Positions 1-10,126 are shown, numbered from the stretch's first letter. The stretch: DNA of 64,000 bases from Streptomyces sp. M92 (GCF_028473745.1 NZ_CP101137.1:1426001-1490000), one strand, 5' to 3'. Program-made: numbers and translations. Notes: generated by a model not told the origin, from the sequence alone.

Positions 1-856
1 CCGTGTTGTCGGCGTCGACGTACAGCATCGCCGTGGGCAGCCCGCGCTCCGCCAGGTGCCGCAGGCCGATGGTGGTCAGGGCCTTGCCGAGACCGCCGCC
101 CTGGGTGTCGGGGCGGATGCCGAGGACGTACACCTCACCGAGCCGCTCCTCGGCGTGCACCTTGGTCCAGTGGAAGCCGATCAGCTCCCCGTCCCGCTCC
201 GCCAGGAAGAACCCCTCCGGGTCGAACCACGCCTCGGCCTTGCGGTCGTCGAGGTCCCGCTGCGTGAGCGAGCCCTGCTCGGGGTGGTGGGCGAAGGCGG
301 CGGCGTTCACCGCGAGCCACGCCGCGTCGTCCCGGCCGGGCACGAACGTCCGCACGGTCACGCCCTCCGGCAGGCGCGGATCGGGCAGCTCCAGGCCTTC
401 CAACGGGCGCCGCATCTGCCGCAGTTCGCGGAAGAGGGTCAGCCCCAGCACCTGCGCGAGGTGCCGGGCGGCGGAGTGGCCGCCGTGCGCCCAGATCCGC
501 AGCCGCTTGCCGGAGGCGGCGAGCAGCGCGGAGCCCAGCGCCCGCCCGTGTCCCTGCCCCCGGTGCGAGGGGTGGACGACCAGCTCGGCGGCCGGGGGCT
601 CGATCGGGTCGGTGCCCTCCAGTTGGGCGTAGCCGACGAGTTCGCCGCCGTCGACGGTGAGCAGCAGGTGCGAGACGCCCTCCCGCGCCGGCCCGCGCAG
701 CTGCAACCGCCCCTGCTCGGACACGGCCTGCTGACCGTCGTACCGGGCGGCCTCGGCGAGCAGGGCGAGGACGGCCCCCGTCTGCTCCGGGGCGAGTTCG
801 GAGAGGGTGTCGATCGAACGGGAGCGGCCGGGCCGCACGGTGTCGTCGCTGGTCAT
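1..856 (-). CDS. mshD: Mycothiol synthase MshD (3' end outside window)
   Basis: This is the acetyltransferase that acetylates the cysteinyl amine of Cys-GlcN-Ins, the last step of mycothiol synthesis. The reverse-strand translation starts MTSDDTVRPGRSRSID and shows two GNAT halves, as in MshD. The first has ELVVHPSHRGQGHGRALGSA and the second VYVLGIRPDTQGGGLGKALT, both acetyl-CoA-binding loops. The reading frame runs off the left edge, so about 285 codons are present and the C-terminus is missing. The start is set by a leaderless signature: TACCCT lies 7 bases before the ATG and no Shine-Dalgarno sequence is seen. It is divergent from the nucleotidase gene. The mshA gene of the same pathway lies about 43 kb away. 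Confidence 0.93.
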   Translation of the reverse strand, partial: MTSDDTVRPGRSRSIDTLSELAPEQTGAVLALLAEAARYDGQQAVSEQGRLQLRGPAREGVSHLLLTVDGGELVGYAQLEGTDPIEPPAAELVVHPSHRGQGHGRALGSALLAASGKRLRIWAHGGHSAARHLAQVLGLTLFRELRQMRRPLEGLELPDPRLPEGVTVRTFVPGRDDAAWLAVNAAAFAHHPEQGSLTQRDLDDRKAEAWFDPEGFFLAERDGELIGFHWTKVHAEERLGEVYVLGIRPDTQGGGLGKALTTIGLRHLAERGLPTAMLYVDADNT

Positions 857-1038
857 GCGTACGAGGGTAAAGGGCGGGCACGGCAAAGGGGCGGTGGTCG
901 CAGGAGTCGGCCCGATGCGGAGGTACACCAGGATGTAACCCGTCACCCCCTGTCGCGCTACGCGCGTTGACTCTAGGCTGTCGCGCCGGTGGGCCGTCTC
1001 CTCAACGGCCCGCGTCACGCACACCCACAGGGGGGCGC

Positions 1039-2877
1039 ATGCCAGCCACAGCACAGTCGCACCATCCGCGCCGCAGACGCCGCACGACCCGTCTCCTCGC
1101 CGCTGCCGCCACCGTCGTCACCGCGGGCGCGCTCGCCGCGGCGACACTGCCGGCGTCGGCGAGCACGGCCGGGAACCACCGGGGCCACGGCGGCCACGGC
1201 CACGGTTATGGCCACGGTCATGGCCGCTACCAGGACGTCCAGCTCCTCTCCTTCAACGACTTGCACGGAAACCTCGAACCGCCCGCCGGCTCCTCCGGCC
1301 GGGTCACCGAGATCCAGCCGGACGGCACGACGGAGACGGTCGACGCGGGCGGCATCGAGTACCTGGCCACCCACCTGCGCGAGGCGCGCGAGGGCAACCG
1401 CTACTCCATCACCGCCGCCGGCGGCGACATGGTCGGCGCGTCCCCCCTCCTCTCCGGCCTCTTCCACGACGAACCGACCATCGAGGCGCTGAACAAGCTG
1501 GACCTCGACGTGACGAGCGTCGGCAATCACGAGTTCGACGAGGGCGCCAGGGAACTGGCCCGCCTCCAGAACGGCGGCTGCCACCCCACCGACGGCTGCT
1601 ACACCGACAAGGAGTTCAAGGGCGCCGACTTCCCGTACCTGGCGGCGAACGTCCTCGACGAGAAGACGCAGAAGCCCATCCTGAAGCCCTACTGGGTGTG
1701 GAAGCAGCGGGGCGTCAAGGTCGGCTTCATCGGCGTGACCCTGGAAGGCACCCCGGACATCGTCTCCGCGGAGGGCGTCAAGGGCCTGGCCTTCAAGGAC
1801 GAGGTCGAGACGATCAACAAGTACGCCGAGGTGCTCCGGCGCCAGGGCGTGAAGTCCATCGTCGCCCTGATCCACGAGGGCGGCTTCCCGGCCTCCTCCG
1901 CCTACAACTACGACTGCGACTCCCCGGGCGCCGGCGACGGCATCTCCGGCCCGATCGCCGACATCGCGAAGAACGTGACGCCCCAGGTGGACGCGCTGGT
2001 CACCGGCCACACCCACGCGGCGTATGTCTGCACGATCCCCGACCCGGCGGGCAAGCCCCGCATGGTCACCTCGGCGTCGTCCTTCGGCCGCCTCTACACG
2101 GACACGACGCTGACCTACGACCGTGCGACGGGCGACATCGCCCGTACGGCCGTGAAGTCGGCGAACCACGTGGTGACGCGGGACGTCCCGAAGGCGCCGG
2201 ACATGACGCGCCTGATCGACAAGTGGAGCACCCTCGCCGCTCCCATCGGCAACCGCGCCATCGGTTACGTCTCCGGCGACATCGACCGGGGCGGCACCGA
2301 GTCCCCGCTGGGCGACCTGATCGCCGACGCGCAACTCGCGTACGGCAAGTCCCAGGACCCGGAGACCGACCTGGCCCTGATGAACCCGGGCGGCATCCGC
2401 GCGCCCCTCACCTACGCGGCCTCGGGCGCCGAGGGCGACGGCGTCGTCACCTACGCCGAGGGCTTCACGGTCCAGCCCTTCGCCAACACGGTGAACCTGA
2501 AGGACTACACGGGCGCCCAGCTCATCCAGATCCTCAAGGAGCAGGTGACCGGCCCGAACGAGGCCTCCCCGAAGATCCTCCAGATCTCCTCCGGCCTCAC
2601 CTACACCCTGGACCTGACCAAGTCCGGCGCGGACCGCGTGCTGACGGACTCCATCCGCCTCAACGGCGCGCCCATCGACCCGTCGGCCACCTACCGCGTC
2701 GCCTCCAACAGCTTCCTCGCGGGCGGCGGCGACGGCTTCCCCACCCTGAACGAGGGCACGAACGAACTGGTCGGCGCGGACGACCTGACGGCCCTGGAGC
2801 AGTACCTGACGGCCAACTCCTCGGCCACCGACCCGATCGCCCCGCCGGCGGCGGACCGGATCACGGTCGTGCAGTAG
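1039..2877 (+). CDS. Secreted bifunctional metallophosphatase/5'-nucleotidase
   Basis: The product is a 612-residue exported UshA/NadN-type nucleotidase that would release phosphate and nucleosides from extracellular nucleotides. A twin-arginine-like basic stretch (HPRRRRRTTR) and a hydrophobic segment ending ASAS form the signal peptide; a His/Gly-rich linker of HGHG repeats follows at about residues 45-60. The metallophosphatase domain has LLSFNDLHGNLEP, the SVGNHEFDEG metal-binding motif and VTGHTHAAY. The C-terminal 5'-nucleotidase domain has LMNPGGIRAPL and AGGGDGFPTL. The ATG at 1039 follows CAGGGGGGC; an in-frame upstream extension would spoil the signal peptide. A strong hairpin terminator follows the stop. 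The phoU/phoR/phoP locus is in the same window, but no PHO box was found here. Confidence 0.93.
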   Translation: MPATAQSHHPRRRRRTTRLLAAAATVVTAGALAAATLPASASTAGNHRGHGGHGHGYGHGHGRYQDVQLLSFNDLHGNLEPPAGSSGRVTEIQPDGTTETVDAGGIEYLATHLREAREGNRYSITAAGGDMVGASPLLSGLFHDEPTIEALNKLDLDVTSVGNHEFDEGARELARLQNGGCHPTDGCYTDKEFKGADFPYLAANVLDEKTQKPILKPYWVWKQRGVKVGFIGVTLEGTPDIVSAEGVKGLAFKDEVETINKYAEVLRRQGVKSIVALIHEGGFPASSAYNYDCDSPGAGDGISGPIADIAKNVTPQVDALVTGHTHAAYVCTIPDPAGKPRMVTSASSFGRLYTDTTLTYDRATGDIARTAVKSANHVVTRDVPKAPDMTRLIDKWSTLAAPIGNRAIGYVSGDIDRGGTESPLGDLIADAQLAYGKSQDPETDLALMNPGGIRAPLTYAASGAEGDGVVTYAEGFTVQPFANTVNLKDYTGAQLIQILKEQVTGPNEASPKILQISSGLTYTLDLTKSGADRVLTDSIRLNGAPIDPSATYRVASNSFLAGGGDGFPTLNEGTNELVGADDLTALEQYLTANSSATDPIAPPAADRITVVQ

Positions 2878-2893
2878 GCGCTGCGCGTCTGGG

Positions 2894-2937
2894 AGAGGGG
2901 CCCGGTGTCCGCAGGGGTGCGGGTGCCGGGCCCCTCT
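2894..2937 (+). terminator. Rho-independent-type hairpin after the nucleotidase gene
   Basis: Perfect 12-bp inverted arms (AGAGGGGCCCGG and its complement) enclose a 20-base loop, 17 bases after the stop codon. No long T-run follows, as is usual for Streptomyces terminators. Confidence 0.8.
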
Positions 2938-2949
2938 GTATTGCCCCGA

Positions 2950-3040
2950 AGCGTGAACACTCAGCCGCGAACTGTCCGCGCCGCGCTCATATGAGCTCGC
3001 GGCCAACAGACGACCCGCGACTGTCCTCGCCGCGAGGATG
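2950..3040. repeat. Degenerate copy of an intergenic palindromic element
   Basis: This stretch contains GAACACT, then CTGTCC, then CGCTCATATGAGC, in the same order and similar spacing as the better preserved element at 19655-19736. Its core CTCATATGAG is a palindrome inside CCGCG/CGCGG arms. The outer arms no longer pair well, so it looks like a decayed copy. It lies just downstream of the frameshifted gene at 3041-3332. Confidence 0.4.
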
Positions 3041-3332
3041 TCACTCGCGACCGAGGCCGATCCGCGCTCCCCGGCTGACCGCGACCCGGAGCACATCCTG
3101 AAGCGCCTCGGCCGCCCCTCACCAACGCGCACCGCACCGCCCGCTCCCCGGCCCGCCGGTCCCCGAGCACGGCCCTGGCCCCCGCGAGCACTTCCTCCCC
3201 CGACTCCACCAGCGCTTCCTCGACGTCGTCCGCGAGCCGGGAGAGCCGACTGTCGTCGTTGTCGGTGCTCAGGTAGCAGGGGTTGCCTTCGGGGGTGGTC
3301 CAGGGGAGGAGGCGCAGTGGCGACGACTTCAT
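3041..3332 (-). pseudogene. Frameshifted small conserved Streptomyces protein
   Basis: Reading from ATG 3332 (AAGGGA ribosome binding site) the protein starts MKSSPLRLLPWTTPEG and continues through DNDDSRLSRLADDVEEALVE, which resembles a family of roughly 95-residue Streptomyces proteins of unknown function. Near position 3115 the frame loses this character, but the -1 neighbouring frame continues with AEALQDVLRVAVSRGARI and stops at 3041. The interval is 292 bases, one more than a multiple of three, so a single-base insertion explains the break. A sequencing error would look the same. If the shift is ignored, the first frame runs to 2961 with an uncharacteristic tail. The family assignment is from memory. 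Confidence 0.55.
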
Positions 3333-3396
3333 GGCTCATGTCCCTTCGGCGTCTGACCGGTGGTGATTACCGATCGGCTCGGTCACCGTCGGGACC

Positions 3397-3567
3397 ATGG
3401 TGCGGGACGGGTACGGAGGCGCGGACACCTGCCACGCCCTGTACTGCGCGCTGCCGCGCCCCGAGTTCACGGGCATGTCCATCCTCCTCACCGACAGGGA
3501 GGACGCCTACCCGCCCGGTGTCGTCACCGTCGACATCGACTCCCCCGGCATGCTCGGCTACCACTGA
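3397..3567 (+). CDS. Hypothetical 56-residue protein
   Basis: This short reading frame encodes MVRDGYGGADTCHALYCA and ends [11 protein letters not shown]. Third codon positions are almost all G or C, as expected for a real Streptomyces gene. An in-frame stop at 3364 means it cannot start much further upstream. It has no convincing ribosome binding site. Its end overlaps the convergent sensor kinase gene by 10 bases. I do not recognise a family. It could be a remnant, since the neighbouring small gene is also damaged. Confidence 0.35.
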   Translation: MVRDGYGGADTCHALYCALPRPEFTGMSILLTDREDAYPPGVVTVDIDSPGMLGYH

Positions 3568-5009
3568 CTCCCGCCGTCCCCGCCCGTCTCCGGCGGCGGT
3601 ACCGGCGCTCCCGGCAGCCGTACGGTCGCCGTCGTGCCGCCGCCCTCGCCCGGCGTCAGGCTGACGGTGCCACCCGCCTGCTGCACCGTGCGGGCCACGA
3701 TGGACAGGCCCAGGCCGGAGCCGGGGAGGGCGCGGGCGGAAGGGGAGCGCCAGAAGCGGTCGAAGACGTGGGGGAGTTCGTCGGCGGGGATGCCCGGGCC
3801 GTGGTCGCGGACGGTGAGGGCGCCGTCGGTGAGGCGTACGTCGACCGTGCCGCCCTTGGGGCTGAACTTCACCGCGTTGTCCAGGATGTTGACGACCGCG
3901 CGTTCCAGGGCGGCCGGTTCCGCGCGTACGTACCAGGGGTGGACGTCCGCCGTGATGGTCAGCTCCGGGCCGCGCAGGCGGGCGCGGCGCAGGGCGGACT
4001 CGACGACGTCGTGCCAGGCGAGGATGCGGGTGCGGCCCTCGTGCTGGCCGGTGTCGGGGCGGGAGAGTTCCTGGAGGTCGCCGATCAGCGCGGCCAGTTC
4101 CGTCATCTGGGCCTTCACCGAGGCGAGCAGGGCCTTGCGGTCCGCCTCCGGGATGGGGCGGCCGGTCTCCTCGCTGCGGGTCAGGAGCTCGATGTTGGTG
4201 CGGAGGGAGGTGAGGGGGGTGCGGAGTTCGTGGCCGGCGTCGGCGATCAGTTGTTGTTGCAGGTCGCGGGAGCTGGCCAGGGAGGAGGTCATGCTGTTGA
4301 AGGAGCGGGAGAGGCGGGCGATCTCGTCGTCGCTGTCGTCCTCGACGGGGATGCGGATCGCCAGATCCTCGGTGCGGGCCACGTGTTCCACGGCGTCGGT
4401 GAGTTCGTCGACGGGACGCAGGCCCGCGCGGGCCACGGCGAGACCGGCGGCACCGGCTCCTACGACTCCGATGCCGGAGACGATGAGGAGGATCCAGACC
4501 AGGGAGGACAGGGGCTTGGTGACGTCCTCGAGCGGTTTCGCGATGGAGACGGCGATGCCGGGCTGCACCTGGCCGGTGGTCGCGTCCAGGACCCGCCCGG
4601 TGAAGACCCGCATGGCGGTCCCGTCGGTGGACCGCGTGGTGTGCAGGGCGTTCTTCGCGCGTCCGTCCGCGACCTCCAGGTCCTCCCGCTGCACGGGGAC
4701 CTCCTCGTCGCCTGGATTGACGCAGGTCGAGCCGTCGGAGTACAGGATGGTGACGACGGGGGCGTTCGGTACCTGGGGGATCTCCTGCGGGGACCCCGAC
4801 TGGCAGTTGCGCAGCATGCTGTTCAGCAGGCCCTTCGACACCTGCTCGCCGCGCAGCTGGTCGTCCAGCTGGTTGTACAGCTGCTCGCGGACCAGGAACC
4901 AGCAGGCGACCGACACCGCCGCCACAGCGAACGCCACCGCCGACGCCACCAGCAGCGACAGCCGGGCCCGGATGGGCAGGGCTCGGACGCGGCGGGCCAG
5001 GCTCGTCAC
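3558..5009 (-). CDS. Sensor histidine kinase, MprB-like
   Basis: This 483-residue membrane kinase pairs with the response regulator just upstream. Transmembrane segments lie at about residues 16-38 and 168-193, with an extracytoplasmic sensor domain of about 125 residues between them. A HAMP linker follows, then the phosphoacceptor His260 in [14 protein letters not shown], the N box ([10 protein letters not shown]) and G boxes ([16 protein letters not shown]). Its start overlaps the regulator's stop by 4 bases (ATGA), so the two are translationally coupled. The order regulator, kinase and adjacent HtrA-type protease resembles mycobacterial mprA-mprB-pepD, an envelope-stress system. That functional parallel is inference. 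Confidence 0.93.
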   Translation of the reverse strand: MTSLARRVRALPIRARLSLLVASAVAFAVAAVSVACWFLVREQLYNQLDDQLRGEQVSKGLLNSMLRNCQSGSPQEIPQVPNAPVVTILYSDGSTCVNPGDEEVPVQREDLEVADGRAKNALHTTRSTDGTAMRVFTGRVLDATTGQVQPGIAVSIAKPLEDVTKPLSSLVWILLIVSGIGVVGAGAAGLAVARAGLRPVDELTDAVEHVARTEDLAIRIPVEDDSDDEIARLSRSFNSMTSSLASSRDLQQQLIADAGHELRTPLTSLRTNIELLTRSEETGRPIPEADRKALLASVKAQMTELAALIGDLQELSRPDTGQHEGRTRILAWHDVVESALRRARLRGPELTITADVHPWYVRAEPAALERAVVNILDNAVKFSPKGGTVDVRLTDGALTVRDHGPGIPADELPHVFDRFWRSPSARALPGSGLGLSIVARTVQQAGGTVSLTPGEGGGTTATVRLPGAPVPPPETGGDGGSQW

Positions 5010-5752
5010 TCCGCGCCGCCCTGCCGCAGGACGTAGCCGACGCCGCGCACGGTGTGGACGAGGCGCGGCTCGCCGGCCGCCTCGGTCTTGCGGCGCAGGT
5101 ACATGACGTACACGTCGAGGGAGTTGGAGGACGGCTCGAAGTCGAAGCCCCAGACGGCCTTGAGGATCTGCTCCCGGGTGAGGACCTGGCGCGGGTGGGC
5201 CATGAACATCTCCAGGAGCGTGAACTCCGTACGGGTCAGTTCGACCGGGCGTCCGGCGCGTACGACCTCCCGCGTCGACAGATCCATGGTCAGGTCGGCG
5301 AAGGCGAGGGTGTCGTCGTCCTCGGCGGTGGCCTCCACCGCCGCCGCGTACGAGCTGCGGCGCAGCAGCGCGCGGATGCGGGCGAAGAGTTCGTCGAGCT
5401 CGAAGGGCTTGACCAGGTAGTCGTCGGCGCCGGCGTCCAGGCCGGTCACCCGGTCGCCGACCGTGTCGCGGGCCGTGAGCATGAGGATGGGCGTCGTGTC
5501 GCCCGCGCCGCGGATACGCCGGGCGGCGGTCAGGCCGTCCATGCGGGGCATCTGGATGTCGAGGACGACCAGGTCGGGGCGGTACGCCGACGCCTTCTCC
5601 AGCGCGTCGGCGCCGTCGGCGGCGACCTCGGTGTCGTAGCCCTCGAAGGCGAGGCTGCGCTGGAGGGCTTCGCGGACCGCCGGTTCGTCGTCGACGATCA
5701 GGATGCGCTGGATCTCGCGGTCGCGGTCACGGTCGCCGTCTGCGGGGCTCAT
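5006..5752 (-). CDS. OmpR-family response regulator, MprA-like
   Basis: The 248-residue protein has a receiver domain with the acidic pair at residues 21-22, phosphoacceptor Asp65 in [13 protein letters not shown] and the conserved Lys in DYLVKPF. A C-terminal winged helix ([32 protein letters not shown]) binds DNA. GAGGAA about 9 bases before the ATG serves as ribosome binding site. It overlaps the kinase gene and lies 98 bases downstream of the protease gene on the same strand, so all three may be co-transcribed or the regulator may control the protease. Confidence 0.93.
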   Translation of the reverse strand: MSPADGDRDRDREIQRILIVDDEPAVREALQRSLAFEGYDTEVAADGADALEKASAYRPDLVVLDIQMPRMDGLTAARRIRGAGDTTPILMLTARDTVGDRVTGLDAGADDYLVKPFELDELFARIRALLRRSSYAAAVEATAEDDDTLAFADLTMDLSTREVVRAGRPVELTRTEFTLLEMFMAHPRQVLTREQILKAVWGFDFEPSSNSLDVYVMYLRRKTEAAGEPRLVHTVRGVGYVLRQGGAE

Positions 5753-5850
5753 GGGCTCGGGTTCCTCGGGTGCGGTGTCGGGGTGCGGCTGCGGGCCTCT
5801 TCAGCCTCGCATGTTCGCGGCGGCCTCGGGCAGCCGCGCGGGACGCCCGC

Positions 5851-6939
5851 TCAGCCGTCCGCGCCCGCGCGCAGCTTGGCCAGGTCGGCCTTGACGGTGT
5901 TGACCGGGATGGCGAAGCCGAGGCCGACGCTGCCCGCGCTTGCGGAGGACTCGGCCGACGAGTACATCGCGGAGTTGATGCCGACGATGTTGCCGTTCAT
6001 GTCGATCAGCGCGCCGCCGGAGTTGCCCGGGTTCAGGGACGCGTCGGTCTGGATCGCCTTGTACGTCGTCGTGGACGAGCCGGTGTCGCCGTTGAACTCC
6101 TGGCCGCCGAACTCGAACGGCCAGCCGCCGCCCTGCCGCTGCTGCTGTTGCTGCTGGCCCCCGTCGGTGGAGACGGTCACGTCGCGGTCCAGGGCCGAGA
6201 CGATGCCGCTGGTCACGGTGCCGGTCAGGCCCTCGGGGGAGCCGATCGCCACGACCTGCTGGCCGACCTTCAGGGCGTCGGAGTCGCCGAGGGTCGCGGC
6301 CTTGAGGCCGGAGGCGTTCTCCAGCTTGATCAGCGCGAGGTCCTTGCTGCTGTCGGTGCCGACGACCTCGGCCGCGTACTGCTTGCCGTCGTTGGTCGTC
6401 ACCTTGACGGACGAGGCGCCGGAGACGACGTGGTTGTTGGTGATGATCTCGCCGTCACCGGTGATGATCACGCCGGAGCCGGTGGAGGAACCGGCGGGCG
6501 AGGTGGCGCTGATCTCGACGATGCTCGGGCTGACCGCCGAGGCGACGCCGGAGACCGTGCCCTTCTGACTGGAGGGCACCACGTTGGTGCTGCTGGAGCT
6601 GGAGGCGACGGTGTCGCCGCCGGTCAGTTCCTGGATGCCGAAGGCGGTGCCGCCGCCGACGGCCGCCGCGACGATCGCCACGGCCGTGAGGAGGGCGACC
6701 GGGCCGCGCCGGGCCCGGCGCTTCTCGCGCGGCTGCTCGGGCTGCCCGTCCTGGAAGGAGGCGAAGGGGGCGGCGGGCGGCTGGGTCGGCCGGGGCGGCG
6801 GGGGCGGCCACGTGGGGTCGACGGGAGAGGAGGCGTGCTCGTGGGTTCCCTGGTACGGGTTCTGGTGAGGGTTCTGGTGCGGGTTCTCCTGCGCGTGCTC
6901 GTACTCGCCGTTCCGGCGGAGGCTCTCGGTCATGTCCAT
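5851..6939 (-). CDS. HtrA/PepD-like membrane serine protease lacking a PDZ domain
   Basis: The 362-residue protein has a Pro/Gln/Asn-rich cytoplasmic N-terminus with an HQNPHQNP repeat, one membrane segment at about residues 80-102, and an external trypsin-like domain. The catalytic triad is visible: His170 in TNNHVV, Asp200 in SSKDLALIKL and Ser307 in NPGNSGGAL. A Gln-rich insert (QQQQQQRQ) lies at about 262-269. The protein ends about 40 residues after the catalytic serine region, so it has no C-terminal PDZ domain, unlike PepD and DegP. An alternative ATG two codons inside (6933) is possible. Context next to a two-component pair suggests a role in envelope protein quality control. Confidence 0.9.
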   Translation of the reverse strand: MDMTESLRRNGEYEHAQENPHQNPHQNPYQGTHEHASSPVDPTWPPPPPRPTQPPAAPFASFQDGQPEQPREKRRARRGPVALLTAVAIVAAAVGGGTAFGIQELTGGDTVASSSSSTNVVPSSQKGTVSGVASAVSPSIVEISATSPAGSSTGSGVIITGDGEIITNNHVVSGASSVKVTTNDGKQYAAEVVGTDSSKDLALIKLENASGLKAATLGDSDALKVGQQVVAIGSPEGLTGTVTSGIVSALDRDVTVSTDGGQQQQQQRQGGGWPFEFGGQEFNGDTGSSTTTYKAIQTDASLNPGNSGGALIDMNGNIVGINSAMYSSAESSASAGSVGLGFAIPVNTVKADLAKLRAGADG

Positions 6940-7064
6940 GAGCGTCCCGCCCGCGTATGAGAGCGGCCTGAGTGCTGCCTGAGAAGCCCGGCAGAACCTC
7001 GTATGCCCGATATAAAGACCTGCGCGGCAAAGGCCCGCGTGACTGCCCGGAAGGCCGCCGGAGG

Positions 7065-8087
7065 CTACCCGCAGCCGCAGGACTGGCGGACCACCAGCCG
7101 GGACGGGAAGACCTTCAGCCGCTCCCGCCGCGAGCCCGCCACCCGCAGGCCGTCGTCCAGGACCAGGTCCACGGCCTCCCGCGCCATCGCCGAGCGGTCG
7201 GAGGCGACCGTCGTCAGCGGCGGGTCCGCCAGGTCGGCCTCCTTGATGTCGTCGAAGCCGGCCACCGCCAGCTCGCCGGGCACGTCGATGCGCAGCTCGC
7301 GGGCCGCGCGCAGCAGGCCGATGGCCTGGTCGTCGGTGGAGCAGAAGATCGCGGGCGGGCGCTGCGGGCCGGAGAGCAGGTCGAGCGCCACGCGGTAGGC
7401 GTCGTAGCGGTTGTACGGGGCCTCGAAGAGCCGGCCCTCGGTGGAGAGGCCGGCCTCCTTCATCGCCCGCTTCCAGCCCTCGACGTGGTCGGAGACCGGG
7501 TCGCCGACGGACGGGGTCTCGGCGGTGCCGCCCATGCACGCGACGTACTCGTACCCGTGCTCCAGCAGGTGGCGCACGGCGAGCTGGGCGCCGCCGAGGT
7601 CGTCGGTGACGACGGCGACGTCGTCGATGGCCTCGGGGCGTTCGTGCAGCAGGACGACCCGGGCGTCCCAGGCCTCGATCTCGGCGGCGGCCAGGTCGTT
7701 CAGGGCGTGGCTGACCAGGATCAGGCCGGAGACCCGCATGCCGAGGAACGCGCGCAGGTAGTGGACCTCGCGCTCGCCGACGTAGTCGGAGTTGCCGACG
7801 AGGACCATTTTCCCGCGCTCGGAGGCGGCCCACTCGACCGCGTGCGCCATCTCCGCGAAGAACGGCTGGCGCGCGTCCGGCACGATCAGCCCTATGAGGT
7901 CCGTGCGCCGCGACGCCATCGCCTGGGCGACCCGGTCCGGGCGGTACCCCAGTTCCTTGATCGCGGCGAGGACACGCTCGCGCGTGGCCGGGGCGACCGG
8001 CCGGGGTCCGTTGTTGATGACGTAGCTGACGACGGCGGTGGAAGTCCCCGCCAGTCGCGCCACATCATCCCGAGTCACCTTGGCCAC
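7065..8087 (-). CDS. LacI-family transcriptional regulator
   Basis: The 340-residue protein begins with the family's helix-turn-helix and hinge: [20 protein letters not shown] and [15 protein letters not shown], then [16 protein letters not shown] periplasmic-binding-protein-like sensor domain follows, with [18 protein letters not shown] and [20 protein letters not shown] near the end, the usual LacI/GalR signature. The C-terminus contains QSCGCG. Members normally repress sugar-catabolic genes. No sugar operon is adjacent, so the target is unknown. It lies 43 bases downstream of glnR's stop on the same strand. Confidence 0.93.
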   Translation of the reverse strand: MAKVTRDDVARLAGTSTAVVSYVINNGPRPVAPATRERVLAAIKELGYRPDRVAQAMASRRTDLIGLIVPDARQPFFAEMAHAVEWAASERGKMVLVGNSDYVGEREVHYLRAFLGMRVSGLILVSHALNDLAAAEIEAWDARVVLLHERPEAIDDVAVVTDDLGGAQLAVRHLLEHGYEYVACMGGTAETPSVGDPVSDHVEGWKRAMKEAGLSTEGRLFEAPYNRYDAYRVALDLLSGPQRPPAIFCSTDDQAIGLLRAARELRIDVPGELAVAGFDDIKEADLADPPLTTVASDRSAMAREAVDLVLDDGLRVAGSRRERLKVFPSRLVVRQSCGCG

Positions 8088-8129
8088 GCGCGGAGTCTAC
8101 GCGGATGGAACCGCCCTGGGCAGGGCGTA

Positions 8130-8939
8130 TCACACCTTGGTTGACGTCGCCCGCGCCGCGGGGGCCGGCTGCGACCGGGTCCCGGCCTCGGCTTTCTCCT
8201 CGGCCTTCCCCTTCGCCTCCTCCGCCGAACGCTCGGCCTTCTCCGGCTGACGCTCGGACTTCTCCGGCTTCTCCGGCGTGACGAAGCGGTAGCCCACGTT
8301 GCGGACGGTGCCGATCAGCGACTCGTGCTCGGGGCCGAGCTTGGCGCGCAGCCGCCGTACGTGCACGTCGACGGTGCGGGTGCCGCCGAAGTAGTCGTAG
8401 CCCCACACCTCCTGGAGCAGCTGGGCGCGGGTGAAGACCCGGCCCGGGTGCTGGGCGAGGTACTTCAGCAGCTCGAACTCCTTGAAGGTCAGGTCCAGGA
8501 CCCGGCCCTTGAGCTTCGCGGAGTACGTCGCCTCGTCCACCGACAGGTCGCCGTTGCGGATCTCCATCGGGGAGTCGTCGCCGACGATCTGCTGGCGGCC
8601 CATGGCGAGGCGCAGCCGGGCCTCGACCTCCGCCGGGCCCGCGGTGTCCAGCAGTACGTCGTCGATGCCCCAGTCGGCGGTGACGGCGGCGAGGCCGCCC
8701 TCGGTGACGACCAGGACCAGCGGGCAGCTGAGCCCCGTGGAGCGCAGCAGCTGGCACAGGCTGCGGACCTGGGGGAGGTCGCGGCGCCCGTCGACGAGGA
8801 TCACGTCGGCGCCGGGGGTGTCGACAAGCGCGGGGCCCTCCGCGGGCGCGACGCGGACGTTGTGCAGCAGCAGGCCGAGGGCGGGAAGCACCTCCGTCGA
8901 CGGCTGGAGGGCGTTGGTCAGGAGCAGCAGAGAACTCAT
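8130..8939 (-). CDS. glnR: Nitrogen regulator GlnR
   Basis: GlnR is the OmpR-type master regulator of nitrogen assimilation in actinomycetes, activating or repressing glnA, amtB-glnK-glnD, nirB and others. This 269-residue protein starts [20 protein letters not shown], has the degenerate receiver typical of GlnR (VDGRRDLP around the Asp50 position, with the phosphorylation pocket incomplete) and the winged helix [33 protein letters not shown] charged Glu/Lys/Ala tail follows the DNA-binding domain. It is an orphan regulator without a kinase, as expected. The 275-base gap to the divergent hydrolase holds its promoter. Confidence 0.95.
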   Translation of the reverse strand: MSSLLLLTNALQPSTEVLPALGLLLHNVRVAPAEGPALVDTPGADVILVDGRRDLPQVRSLCQLLRSTGLSCPLVLVVTEGGLAAVTADWGIDDVLLDTAGPAEVEARLRLAMGRQQIVGDDSPMEIRNGDLSVDEATYSAKLKGRVLDLTFKEFELLKYLAQHPGRVFTRAQLLQEVWGYDYFGGTRTVDVHVRRLRAKLGPEHESLIGTVRNVGYRFVTPEKPEKSERQPEKAERSAEEAKGKAEEKAEAGTRSQPAPAARATSTKV

Positions 8940-9214
8940 CGCGCCCCACCTGCCTGGGTCGTCCTGTGGTCGTGCTGGTCGTGCCCGGTTCGCTCGCCCA
9001 TAACGTCTGGTTCCTCCTGGGTCCCTGCGAGGACGTTTGCGGCACTGCTTCGTACGGTTGTGCGGGTGGCGGGTCCCGTGCCCGTGGGACCTGCCGCGCG
9101 TCCGGGAGGTGAACGCCCGGCGGCCGTTCGGCGACCGCTCCGCGTCGCTCCCGAAAGCACAAAAGGACCCGGGGGCTACGTTGCCCGAGTCCTCTGCCCA
9201 GCAGAATAGCCGAC

Positions 9215-10063
9215 ATGAGCAACCGACCGGCAGGTCATGTGGCGCGTTCCACCATTCGTCCGAATGCCGAGACGCCGGGTGGAACGAAACGCCGCACGCC
9301 CGCACGCACCTTCCTCCGCACGTCCGACGGGGTGCGGATCGACGCCGTGTACGAGCCCGGCGCGACCGCCCACGGCGCCTCTGACCTGGTGTTCGTCGTC
9401 GCCCACGGCTTCACCGGCGACGCGGACCGCCCGCACGTGCGCCGCATCGCGGAGGTGTTCGCGCGCGACGGTGCCGTCGTCACGTTCTCCTTCCGCGGGC
9501 ACGGTGCCTCCGGCGGCCGGTCCACCGTCGGCGACCGCGAGGTGCTGGACCTGGCGGCCGCGGTCACCTGGGCGCGCGGCTTCGGGCACGCCCGCGTGGT
9601 GACCGTCGGCTTCTCCATGGGCGGCTCGGTGGTGCTGCGGCACGCCGCGCTGTACGGCGATGACAGCGATGCGCGCACGGACGCCGTCGTGTCGGTGAGC
9701 TCCCCCGCCCGCTGGTACTACCGGGGCACGGCACCCATGCGCCGGCTGCACTGGCTGGTGATGCGTCCCGCCGGGCGCCTGGTGGGCCGCTACGGCATGC
9801 GCACCCGAATCCACCACCGGGACTGGGACCCGGTGCCGCTGTCGCCGGTGGAGGCGGTGCCCCGGATCGCGCCCAGGCCGCTGCTCGTCGTGCACGGCGA
9901 CCGGGACGGTTACTTCCCCCTCGACCACCCCCGGATGCTGGCCGAGGCGGCCGGTGACCACGGGGAACTCTGGGTGGAGCCCGGCATGGGCCACGCCGAG
10001 CACGCGTCCGGCGAGGAACTGCTGCGCCGCATCGGCGACTGGGCGGTGGCGCGGGCGGGCTAG
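9215..10063 (+). CDS. Alpha/beta hydrolase
   Basis: This 282-residue cytoplasmic protein has an alpha/beta-hydrolase fold with nucleophile Ser in [12 protein letters not shown], an HGF oxyanion motif ([12 protein letters not shown]), an acid in [14 protein letters not shown] and a C-terminal His in GMGHAEHAS. The substrate is unknown; the family includes esterases, lipases and acyl hydrolases. It is divergent from glnR. moaD-like and membrane-protein genes follow on the same strand with a 63-base gap. Translation from ATG 9215 gives a basic N-terminal extension of about 30 residues before the fold begins. Confidence 0.88.
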   Translation: MSNRPAGHVARSTIRPNAETPGGTKRRTPARTFLRTSDGVRIDAVYEPGATAHGASDLVFVVAHGFTGDADRPHVRRIAEVFARDGAVVTFSFRGHGASGGRSTVGDREVLDLAAAVTWARGFGHARVVTVGFSMGGSVVLRHAALYGDDSDARTDAVVSVSSPARWYYRGTAPMRRLHWLVMRPAGRLVGRYGMRTRIHHRDWDPVPLSPVEAVPRIAPRPLLVVHGDRDGYFPLDHPRMLAEAAGDHGELWVEPGMGHAEHASGEELLRRIGDWAVARAG

Positions 10064-10126
10064 CCTGACATGGTTCACCGCCGAACGGCACCCGACGCCG
10101 ATCGGCACCGGCGACGAAGGATCCAG

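Noticed and set aside
1015..3339. Very long reverse-strand open frame opposite the nucleotidase gene
   Set aside because: High GC content leaves antisense frames open. Its composition (Val/Arg/Gly/His-rich, no motifs) is typical of a mirror frame, and the forward frame has clear domains.
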